DNA of 64,000 nucleotides from Aliiruegeria haliotis (GTDB lineage: Bacteria > Pseudomonadota > Alphaproteobacteria > Rhodobacterales > Rhodobacteraceae), in the NCBI RefSeq assembly GCF_003003255.1, contig NZ_PVTD01000005.1:186001-250000 (forward strand), given 5' to 3'. The notes below the pieces were generated by a model, which did no database searches, was not told where the DNA came from, and saw nothing but the letters and a program-made list of their open reading frames with translations. This document shows positions 24,504 to 31,863 of the stretch, piece after piece. Position 1 is the stretch's first letter. Each line of letters opens with the position of its first letter. The translations under genes and the position numbers were made by a program.

Positions 24504-25466
24504 CTAGCGAAGGCCGGTCTGCGCGTCATTGCGAGATGCGATGAGGGCCCTAGAGATTAGGTATCGTCCTCGTCTAGCAGCACTTCCAATGATGTAACCT
24601 TGAGTCTGATCGTAGCGGGAGTTCTTAATTCGACCACCGAACTCGATGCCCCTCTCAAGCTTGGAACTATTCGGGACAAGACGACCACGGAATAGTCTCT
24701 CAGAAGCTTCAGCTTTTCCGATGTAAGCGGCGGCCCAATAACCCTGAAACTCAGGCTTACCATCTGGAAACTCTGTTGCGAAGTGCCACGAATTCTTTTC
24801 GCCACAAGCAACTTCGCCGCGTGTTCTCACGTCCGGAGTTCGCTTTCTTGACAACCTCCTCTCACCAGTAAACCTTTCAATATAGTCGATTGCCGCCGGG
24901 ATATGATCCGCTGGCACATGCGTCAGGTGATGAATGTGCTCACCCTCTTTCGGAGACATTTCCCTGACAATGATTGACTTCGCCTTGAACCTTCTCTTGG
25001 GCCTCCAGCACCATCGCCGCCAGCCATCATTGTAAATCTTCATGAGGTCATATCCATTGGAAGAAAACAGCCGATGGTCGGGATTTCTAAGAATTGTGGA
25101 GAGCCTCGCCGTTATCAACACATTCAAAGGAGTTCCCTGCTGATAAGCTACATGGGCATACGAAACAAACTCTGACATCTCACCAATCTTTAGGCTGTTT
25201 GTAACCCTCTTAGGTCTCTTTCTGACTCCTTTAGTCATTATTGAAATATCATCTGGACCATCATGGGGGCGATACGGAAATAGATCCGCGCGTACCTTAT
25301 AATAGGGGGGTGTCCGTAGAAGGCCGGTTTCGCCCTTCGGCGCAACACCTGATGATGCGACTTCGGGCATCTTTTGCTCTGAACTTTGCGCGTCTGCGTC
25401 AGCGGTTATACAGATAGTCTTTTTCATTTGGATGATACCGTTTTTTGGGCATGGGTCGTCCGTCAC
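24504..25466 (-). CDS. Putative HUH-type replication protein
   Basis: A 320-residue protein. A GEHIHHLTHVP segment gives the HUH metal-binding motif of rolling-circle Rep and related nickases; about 80 residues later, YWAAAYIGKAEASERL has a tyrosine in helical context as in Rep nicking sites. The N-terminal 60 residues are not conserved-looking, and the start is uncertain: GTG 25466 or ATG 25427 (MKKTICITADADAQ). Combined with the nearby parA remnant it suggests the element could replicate once excised. Family is an inference from motifs. Confidence 0.55.
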   Translation of the reverse strand: MTDDPCPKNGIIQMKKTICITADADAQSSEQKMPEVASSGVAPKGETGLLRTPPYYKVRADLFPYRPHDGPDDISIMTKGVRKRPKRVTNSLKIGEMSEFVSYAHVAYQQGTPLNVLITARLSTILRNPDHRLFSSNGYDLMKIYNDGWRRWCWRPKRRFKAKSIIVREMSPKEGEHIHHLTHVPADHIPAAIDYIERFTGERRLSRKRTPDVRTRGEVACGEKNSWHFATEFPDGKPEFQGYWAAAYIGKAEASERLFRGRLVPNSSKLERGIEFGGRIKNSRYDQTQGYIIGSAARRGRYLISRALIASRNDAQTGLR

Positions 25467-25517
25467 CTGCCGTAAGCAGGCAAGGCGTCGAGCACCGAAC
25501 TCAATTGAAGGATAGAT

Positions 25518-25688
25518 TTAGGTGAAGATGTCAGTCATGGCTGAATCAATGTCACTTTCGCGCCAGTATAGCCTGCCGCCTAGCTTCAGTGGCTTTGGAA
25601 GGCGACCGAACTCCACATCGGTGTAGATTGCGGAGCGGGATCGGCCTCCGAGTTTTTTACGAAGGTCAGAAAAATTTAGGTACTTCAT
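25518..25688 (-). CDS. AlpA-like DNA-binding protein (excisionase-like) of element B
   Basis: A 56-residue protein: it starts MKYLNFSDLRKKLGGRSRSA, continues IYTDVEFGRLPKPLKLGGRL and ends YWRESDIDSAMTDIFT. The helix-turn-helix and the GRLPKPxKLGGRxYWRESDI wing are diagnostic of AlpA-type regulators. It stands between the integrase-linked gene and the Rep-like gene, the same relative place as alpA in element A. Confidence 0.85.
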   Translation of the reverse strand: MKYLNFSDLRKKLGGRSRSAIYTDVEFGRLPKPLKLGGRLYWRESDIDSAMTDIFT

Positions 25689-25753
25689 GGGGCTACCATT
25701 GTTTGCTGTAGGTTGCCCAACATTGTCTGAAGTTGTCTACGTCGTCGTTAGAT

Positions 25754-26413
25754 TTAAATTCGCCAAATAGCTTCGCATGTACTTGATCGCCACAAGTGAT
25801 CGATGCCCAAGGCGGTCTTGCCCCGTGAAACACTGGTCTCGAGGTTTGGTTGATGGGGCTTGTCTTTGAAGGGGTTTTCCCCAAGCACTCCGAAGTCAAA
25901 ACCATCTACCTCCGCAAGAATATCTCGATTGGAAACGTTAACCCCAACGCTGGGGGAATAGCCATCCCCTCGGAGAAGCTTCTCTTTCTCGTGAATGTAG
26001 ACCCACAACGCGAATGCTCTGTGGCTATCAATTCCAGACGTTGCGTCAACACGTCGTGGACGCCCACGAACAGTAGGAAAATTATACGGTGCTCTTTGGT
26101 AGGCTTCCAAAGTTTGATACAGCAATCCGTAGAACAGTATTTTGAGAGCTCCATTGGACATGCCGTGACCCACACCGAGGATTTTTCGATAATTGACATC
26201 GTCGTCGAACAATCGACCAAAGAGATCCAAGTCTATATTTGCGTGCTCTAGAAAACCGTCAGCCTCTAATTCCAGTAGCAACAACCCGCGAATTGCGATG
26301 TCGATCACGTGGGGTTCAGCACCAATGCCAAAGCTTACATCTTCAAGCTTTTTTTGTAGTCTAAGCCTTTGGTCTTCTGCAATTGGCTCCATCAGCGTTT
26401 CAATGTCACTCAA
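25754..26413 (-). CDS. Unknown protein downstream of the element B integrase, possibly frameshifted at its end
   Basis: A 219-residue protein starting in an ATGA overlap with the integrase stop. The first 190 residues look like a normal folded protein (LLLLELEADGFLEHANIDLD and so on). The tail after about residue 195 (SRGKTALGIDHLWRSS) looks unnatural, while another frame (stop at 25693) reads RPVFHGARPPWASI then VHAKLFGEFKS, more protein-like. A single-base shift near 25830 would join them. No known domain; RGRPRRVDATSGID could be a DNA contact. Confidence 0.6.
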   Translation of the reverse strand: MSDIETLMEPIAEDQRLRLQKKLEDVSFGIGAEPHVIDIAIRGLLLLELEADGFLEHANIDLDLFGRLFDDDVNYRKILGVGHGMSNGALKILFYGLLYQTLEAYQRAPYNFPTVRGRPRRVDATSGIDSHRAFALWVYIHEKEKLLRGDGYSPSVGVNVSNRDILAEVDGFDFGVLGENPFKDKPHQPNLETSVSRGKTALGIDHLWRSSTCEAIWRI

Positions 26414-27603
26414 TTCGCCTCTAGCAAGCGAACTACTTGGCCACTTTTTCCGAGCAGGTGCTCTGACCAGCGTTCCATAAGCTGTCGGCGCTGTTCCAGG
26501 AAGTCGGTCCTACGATATGCGCGCTCGACGGACGATCCCGAAACATGTTGTAAGATCGTCTCACATACTTCGTTCGGCGCATCGGTAGCCTCCGCTAACC
26601 ACGTTCTTAGGCTGGATCTGAATCCGTGTGGCCGCTCGTCATGGCCTTGTCTTTTCATCAACCCAGCAAGCGTGCCGTCACTAATGACGCCCTTTCTTGT
26701 CGATGGGAACAAGAACCCCTTCTTTTGAAACGGCTTTGAAAGGTCGATGACTTTTAAAGCCTCCAGCGACAGAGGAACCCGGAACTCACTTGTCTTACCT
26801 TTCAGGCCCTTCATGGAGTCACTGGGGATTGTCCAGACGTCACCATCAATTTGGTCCAGGTTAATAAACCTAAGCGGATGCGAGCGAACACCAGTCAGGA
26901 TAAGTAGGCGCATCGCCAAGTTCGTAACCGACGGTTCGGTCAAGCTCTGATAGAATGACGGAACCTTGGTCCAGTGCAGAGCCGGAATGTTCTTCGGGGT
27001 ATGACGTGTCTTTCCTAGGAGCAACTTAGCCTTTTCCGTGACCTGCAAGTCGACATCGAGGTCATGTGCAGCGGCGTGTCGCAGAACGATTGATATCCTG
27101 TTAAGCGCTTTTCGAGCGGTATCTGCTTTGCTGTGCCAGATTGGCGCGAGGGCATCTTTCACGTCGCGTTGATCCAGTTGTGCGACCGGAATTTTTCCCA
27201 ACTTGGGAAAAACGTGGTTCTCCAAAGGGCTTAGCCATCGTCCGGCCTTACCGTCGCCCTTTAGTTCGGGCTTCTTTGCTTCAAATGCCTCAAGCGCGAT
27301 TGCCTCAAAGGTGTTGTCGGCCCTTTTGGCTTCCCGTGCCTCCCTTTCGCGTTGCTTTATTGGGTCTATTCCCCTTTTTGCTATCGATCTCCAGTGATCG
27401 GCGAGGCCGCGTGCATTCTTCAGGGACACGTCGTTGAAGCTGCCGAGGCCCATCTCTCTACGCTTGCCGTGAATCGTAACTCGCAGCACCCATTGAGCCC
27501 CACCATCCTTGCGCTTATGCAGCCACAGCCCAGCGCCATCACAGTGCTTCCCTACTGGTGCGCTTCGAACAAATGACGCGGAAAGAAGTTCTTTGCCAGC
27601 CAT
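26410..27603 (-). CDS. int: Tyrosine recombinase/integrase of element B
   Basis: A 397-residue P4-type integrase. It has an N-terminal arm domain (GLWLHKRKDGGAQWVLR, REMGLGSFNDVSLKNAR), a core-binding domain and a catalytic domain with ILTGVRSHPLRFINL (arginine), RPHGFRSSLRTWL (HxxR region) and the tyrosine in SSVERAYRRTDF. I start at ATG 27603, 6 nt after AAAGGGGG; the ATG at 27609 is too close to that site. It is only distantly similar to the element A integrase, but uses the same tRNA site, and lies 140 bp from attachment copy 3. Confidence 0.94.
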   Translation of the reverse strand: MAGKELLSASFVRSAPVGKHCDGAGLWLHKRKDGGAQWVLRVTIHGKRREMGLGSFNDVSLKNARGLADHWRSIAKRGIDPIKQREREAREAKRADNTFEAIALEAFEAKKPELKGDGKAGRWLSPLENHVFPKLGKIPVAQLDQRDVKDALAPIWHSKADTARKALNRISIVLRHAAAHDLDVDLQVTEKAKLLLGKTRHTPKNIPALHWTKVPSFYQSLTEPSVTNLAMRLLILTGVRSHPLRFINLDQIDGDVWTIPSDSMKGLKGKTSEFRVPLSLEALKVIDLSKPFQKKGFLFPSTRKGVISDGTLAGLMKRQGHDERPHGFRSSLRTWLAEATDAPNEVCETILQHVSGSSVERAYRRTDFLEQRRQLMERWSEHLLGKSGQVVRLLEAN

Positions 27604-27740
27604 GTCCATCCCCCTTTCTATCCACCGCAATATGTAGGATACGACCGGACAGTTCAATACAGTTTAAGACAATTAAGGCACGGAAATATTTCGAATCTAG
27701 GTTTCTCCACGACACCGAAGAACACCTAAATATAGGAATG

Positions 27741-27764
27741 CGATTCCGCCCCCGGGCACCACTT
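27741..27764 (+). repeat. Attachment site copy 3 (attR, displaced tRNA-Phe end)
   Basis: A 24-bp match to the T-arm and acceptor end of tRNA-Phe (9266-9289), ending in the CCA and three bases. It shares 23 bp with copy 2. It marks the right boundary of element B and of the whole insertion. Confidence 0.9.
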
Positions 27765-28127
27765 CACCCTGATACCATACGAGAAATCCTGGCATATCAA
27801 TGGCCTGCCGTGGGGTTCGCGGAATAAGCCTCTGATATCGGTATCGACGCGGTCAACTGATCCGCATGTCGCCTGTTCCGTTGGAGGTGTCCGACTGTCG
27901 GGCCTGCTCCACTTGATGTGATTGGTCTCGTAGCTGGGGCTATCGTACCCTGCTTTCAGCACTCGGATGAAACCGTTTGAGAAAAGCGACTGTGTGGACG
28001 GGAGCCGATGCGAGGCTGAAGTGTCATGTGTCGTCGTTTGGCAGGTGGGAGACTGGATGCAGAAACGGCATTCGTGCCGACAGGCCTGTTTCGGGGCCGG
28101 TCAGGCGCCTTGCGGGTAGGAGACGCC
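27765..28127. other. Intergenic flank right of element B
   Basis: About 360 bp between the attachment site and the next credible start. No gene, repeat or terminator that I can support; the base composition is back to that of the chromosome. Confidence 0.45.
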
Positions 28128-28643
28128 ATGACAGGTCGCAGCAATGCCTTGGATCTTTTGCTTGGCGCGGTACTCCTGTTTCCTTTGCCGGCGGCGGCCT
28201 CGGACAGGGAGCCTTGGGGAGAGGCCGGGCCGTGGAAACTCTATGTCGACAGGGCTGCCGGCAATGGGTGTGTCATGGAGCGGGACCTTGAGAACGGGCT
28301 TCGTGTCAGGATCGGGAACCTGCCCCGGAAGGGGGGCCAGTTTCTCGACATCCTAAGCCGCGAATGGACGGATGTCGTCGACGGTGAATCCGGCGAAGTC
28401 GACATCGATTTCTCGGACGATCTGTTCAGCGGTGACGCCACCGGGATCGTGGAGGGCGCGTGGTACGGTGGTCATATCTTCACGAACAATCCGGAGTTCC
28501 TTGACCTCTTTGCGCGAAAGCGCTCGCTGTCGGTGGGCGAAACGGGCATGGAAATGTACGAAATCTCGCTGGACGGGACGACCAAGGGGCTTCAAGCTTT
28601 GAGCAAGTGCCAGGAAAGCCAACCCACTCCGGTGACAGAGTAG
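28128..28643 (+). CDS. Unknown secreted protein
   Basis: A 171-residue protein with a probable signal peptide (ALDLLLGAVLLFPLPAAAS). The start at 28128 has an AGGAGA ribosome site 4-5 nt upstream; the longer reading lacks this. The mature domain has two cysteines (GNGCVMERD and SKCQES) that might pair. It ends 12 bp before the AsmA-like gene and is probably co-transcribed with it. Function unknown. Confidence 0.7.
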   Translation: MTGRSNALDLLLGAVLLFPLPAAASDREPWGEAGPWKLYVDRAAGNGCVMERDLENGLRVRIGNLPRKGGQFLDILSREWTDVVDGESGEVDIDFSDDLFSGDATGIVEGAWYGGHIFTNNPEFLDLFARKRSLSVGETGMEMYEISLDGTTKGLQALSKCQESQPTPVTE

Positions 28644-28655
28644 CAGGTATCGCAG

Positions 28656-31346
28656 GTGTCGAGATGGGCCCGGAGAAGCGTATTGACCGGAATCGTTCTG
28701 GTCATTCTGGCCGGATCATTCCTGACACTTCTGCTATCGGCCTCGCTGTTTCAGGAAGCCCGGCGTGAGATTGCCTCCAGGGTTTTGTCCAGCGAACTGT
28801 CGGCAGAGGTTCAGGTGGGGGGCGATGTCCGCTTGCTGCCGGGGCGCAGGATCCGGGTTGAGCTGACCGACATCCGGTTGATCGATTTAGTCCCGTCCTT
28901 GCAGCGACGGATGCATCTGGATCAGGCGTCTTTCGATTTCAAGGCGGAAAGGCTGCTCGATACCGGATTCGAGATCGAGAACCTGCGGGTTTCAGGGTTT
29001 CGGGCCGATTTCGATCGTAACACCGTAGAGGAGGAGTCCGAGCCGTCGGACGTGGTGGCATTGATCCTTGGAACAGAGGACGATCCCGGAGCCGGTTTGC
29101 TCGCCTATTTCCGGCATCGCGAGGTTGTTCTGGAGCGATTGGCCGTGCGCTACGTCGACAACGTGACCGGCTTTCGCTTCGATCACAACCTGGACAGCTT
29201 CATCCTTGCGCAACCTTCCGCGGATGCACCCGGTCGGCTCTTGTCCGAGGGCAGCGTCAACGGCAAACCGTTCCGGCTGGAAGGATCGTTCTCCCCCGAC
29301 CACCCGTTTCGAAGCGACATGCGGTTGGGCAAGGCCGATATTGCACTGGAAGGGCTCACCACGTCTTCGGGCGAAGAATACGATGGCACGCTGACCCTGC
29401 GCACGGCATCGCTTGGCGATACCCTCGATGCAACCTTGCTGGACGGCGAATTCGATGGCACGGCGCAATTGTCCGCATCGCTCTTTCTGGCGCCCGGGTC
29501 GTTGAGGTTGCAGGACATCGATCTGGCGGTGCAACTGGATACGGGCACCAACGTGACTGCCAGTGGCGAAGTTGGCGACCTGCTCTCACTAGATGCCGTG
29601 GACATTCTTGCCGACATTTCGTTGCCTGCCACGCGCGGCGTGACCGAAAGGGTTCGCTACATTGACGACCTCCGGTTCCTCGGCGCATCAGCGCTAATCC
29701 TCGGCACGGACGGAGATTTGCGGCTGGACGAGGTGAACCTTCACACCAACGCCATGGACGCCAACTTCGAGAGGATCGGCCCGATATCCGTCGGTTCACT
29801 GCATCGGCAGGAGGACGGCGCACTTGCCGTGAGCGAGGTCGATGTGAAGGTGGGGCCGCCGGAGTCGCCCGTGGCGTCGGCGACCGGCACCATCGGGAAC
29901 GTGTTGACGGCGTCCGGCATCGCGTTCGATGGCCAGATCCACATTCCAGGTGGGTATCTGGTGTCGTTCAAGCCACTGGACGAACTGGGCATTTTCCGTG
30001 GTCAGTTCAGCGCTAGCGACGCTGGTGGCGGGTTCGGCATTGATACGCTGTCAGGAGAGATCGCAGGCAATCCGATCTGGTCGCTGTCTGCCTCGCTTCA
30101 GGCGCCGGATCTCAAAGACCTCGCCTCTCTGAGTGCGGACCTGTCTGTAGACTGGAAGGATCTGCGCGCGTTCCAGTCAAAGGTCGGGACGGCCGTCATC
30201 GGAGTGAGGGACTTGCAGGCGGATTTGGCCATCCAGGGCGGGGAAAGAGCGCTTTCGGTGGAGTCGTCCTTCGGAGTTGACGGACGGTCGGTGGATCTGT
30301 CGGTTGAGTTTGGGCTCGACATGGAGGCGCCATCGCTTCGCGGCCGCCTTGCAAGTCCCGAGGTGTCGCTGGAAGACCTGAACCGGGTCGCGGAAGCCAT
30401 TCTTGCAATCGTCGATCCCAAGACCGCAATCGTCAAAGAATCCCGATCCGGACGCAGCCCCAAGCCGCTCGTTCTCGAGGAGCCGAGAAGGATCGTCAAG
30501 CCACTTGTCATCGACCCGGATGCACCGGTTGAAAGCGTTTTCGATTGGGAAGACATCCTCCGCAATGCGGATGTTGATCTAGGCATCAGGATAGGCCGGC
30601 TAGTCGGGCAACAGTCGGTCGCAGCACTCGACAGTGCGCTGTCCCTTCAAGGAGGTGTGCTGAGACTATTCCCGGTGCGTGCGGATTTCGGACCCGTTGC
30701 AGTCGATCTATCCGCCTGGATGGATGTCGTGTCTGCACCTGACCGGTTGCGCCTGCAAGGCAATATGCGCGGTGTCGACATCGGGCGCCTGATGCGGGCC
30801 TCCGGCGTTGATTTCCCGGCCTCGGGAACGGTCAGCGGGGCGTTCGACCTGACGACGGACCTTGAAGAACCATCCGATTTGCTCCTCACGGCTCGGGGGG
30901 CTGCCCGCCTGAAGCTCGATACCGGGCAACTCGGGACCAGCCTGCTCGAACTTGCGGGGCGTGGCGTGTTGCCCTGGCTGTTTTCGAGAGACCTTGCCCG
31001 AGGCGGCAGCCGCATCACCTGTGCAGTGGCTCCGCTGGGGCTGGAACGCGGGATCCTGTCGATCCGCGATGGCGTGCTGGAGACCCCGACGGTGCAACTG
31101 GTTGTCACAGGCGCGGTCGATCTGCGACGGGAGAGCCTGGAGCTTCGCGGTGAGCCACGTTCCGTGGGACAGCCATTCGAGCGCAGCCCCTATCCGTTTG
31201 CGGTCACAGGGCCGTTCGCCGCGCCAGATGTCGCCCTGCAGAACGCCCTGGCGCCCCGCGGTGGACCAATCCGTGTCAAGCCTCACCCAAACCGCAAGCC
31301 ATGTGTCCCGGATCGACGGCAGTTCCGCCTTGCGCGACCGCGATGA
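28656..31346 (+). CDS. AsmA family protein
   Basis: An 896-residue inner-membrane-anchored periplasmic protein. The single span near residues 10-30 (TGIVLVILAGSFLTLLLSAS) is followed by the AsmA N-terminal pattern (ELSAEVQVGGDVRLLPGRRI), and the C-terminal repeat-like domain ends with LDTGQLGTSLLELAGRGVLP. AsmA-like proteins of the VPS13/bridge type are thought to carry phospholipid between membranes; that role is family knowledge. Starts with GTG. Confidence 0.88.
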   Translation: MSRWARRSVLTGIVLVILAGSFLTLLLSASLFQEARREIASRVLSSELSAEVQVGGDVRLLPGRRIRVELTDIRLIDLVPSLQRRMHLDQASFDFKAERLLDTGFEIENLRVSGFRADFDRNTVEEESEPSDVVALILGTEDDPGAGLLAYFRHREVVLERLAVRYVDNVTGFRFDHNLDSFILAQPSADAPGRLLSEGSVNGKPFRLEGSFSPDHPFRSDMRLGKADIALEGLTTSSGEEYDGTLTLRTASLGDTLDATLLDGEFDGTAQLSASLFLAPGSLRLQDIDLAVQLDTGTNVTASGEVGDLLSLDAVDILADISLPATRGVTERVRYIDDLRFLGASALILGTDGDLRLDEVNLHTNAMDANFERIGPISVGSLHRQEDGALAVSEVDVKVGPPESPVASATGTIGNVLTASGIAFDGQIHIPGGYLVSFKPLDELGIFRGQFSASDAGGGFGIDTLSGEIAGNPIWSLSASLQAPDLKDLASLSADLSVDWKDLRAFQSKVGTAVIGVRDLQADLAIQGGERALSVESSFGVDGRSVDLSVEFGLDMEAPSLRGRLASPEVSLEDLNRVAEAILAIVDPKTAIVKESRSGRSPKPLVLEEPRRIVKPLVIDPDAPVESVFDWEDILRNADVDLGIRIGRLVGQQSVAALDSALSLQGGVLRLFPVRADFGPVAVDLSAWMDVVSAPDRLRLQGNMRGVDIGRLMRASGVDFPASGTVSGAFDLTTDLEEPSDLLLTARGAARLKLDTGQLGTSLLELAGRGVLPWLFSRDLARGGSRITCAVAPLGLERGILSIRDGVLETPTVQLVVTGAVDLRRESLELRGEPRSVGQPFERSPYPFAVTGPFAAPDVALQNALAPRGGPIRVKPHPNRKPCVPDRRQFRLARPR

Positions 31347-31420
31347 GGGTTCCCGCCTTGGATGCGACGCATCGCATCAGGAGCCTGTCGAAACGGCCCT
31401 GCGGCGCTGGGAATCGTTGC

Positions 31421-31573
31421 TCAAGCCATTGCGAACAGCGAAATGACGAGGAACGTGGCTGAGACGCCGACCACCCATTTCGCAAATATCTCCCCGCGCT
31501 CGGCGCGCTTGATGAAGGTACGGTAGTCGGCAAGGTCGCTTTGCCCGTCAACTTTCGTGGGAATACGTTTCAT
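31421..31573 (-). CDS. Small single-span membrane protein (50 residues)
   Basis: A 50-residue protein opening MKRIPTKVDGQSDLADYRTF, with a charged middle and a C-terminal membrane helix (KWVVGVSATFLVISLFAM). Length and shape match small regulatory membrane peptides. The site GTAGGCTACGGTTTCCTAC lies 72 bp upstream (31645-31663), so it may belong to the local regulon described below. Confidence 0.65.
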   Translation of the reverse strand: MKRIPTKVDGQSDLADYRTFIKRAERGEIFAKWVVGVSATFLVISLFAMA

Positions 31574-31644
31574 CGGCTATCTCCGTGCGGTAGAAATCTT
31601 TGAAGGTCACGGAGGAAATGGCAGTTCAGGCTGCACGGCGGGAT

Positions 31645-31663
31645 GTAGGCTACGGTTTCCTAC
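31645..31663. promoter_or_regulatory. Regulon motif, site 1
   Basis: GTAGGCTACGGTTTCCTAC, with perfect GTAGG...CCTAC dyad symmetry, 72 bp upstream of the 50-residue membrane protein. One of five related 19-bp sites. A GGTTCCC/GGGAACC hairpin follows immediately (31664-31683). Confidence 0.5.
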
Positions 31664-31863
31664 GGTTCCCGCCGGGGGGAACCGGAGTAGCCCAATCCAA
31701 CACTCGTGCCGAAAGACGAGGCCGGCGAATGGCATTGATCCCCGGCGTTCATTGACTTCCACGGGTGCTGCGGCCCGGGCCGTATCTGACGCAGACGCGG
31801 TCAATGGTACGCCGGCTATGGGGGCGATTGCCTCGGTGGCAGGGTCCGTCCTGGCAGCTTCGT

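Larger units (their letters stand above)
14726..27764. mobile_element. Integrative mobilizable element B (about 13 kb)
   Basis: Bounded by attachment copies 2 and 3, and clearly richer in A+T than its surroundings, especially at 16.3-19.7 and 24.5-27.6 kb. Contents from right to left: integrase, unknown gene, alpA-like gene, HUH-like Rep, two small genes, broken parA, a cluster of rightward small genes, oriT candidate, relaxase, then a methyltransferase/GHKL kinase/receiver cargo. There are no type IV secretion genes, so transfer would need a helper; I classify it as an integrative mobilizable element. Confidence 0.85.
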
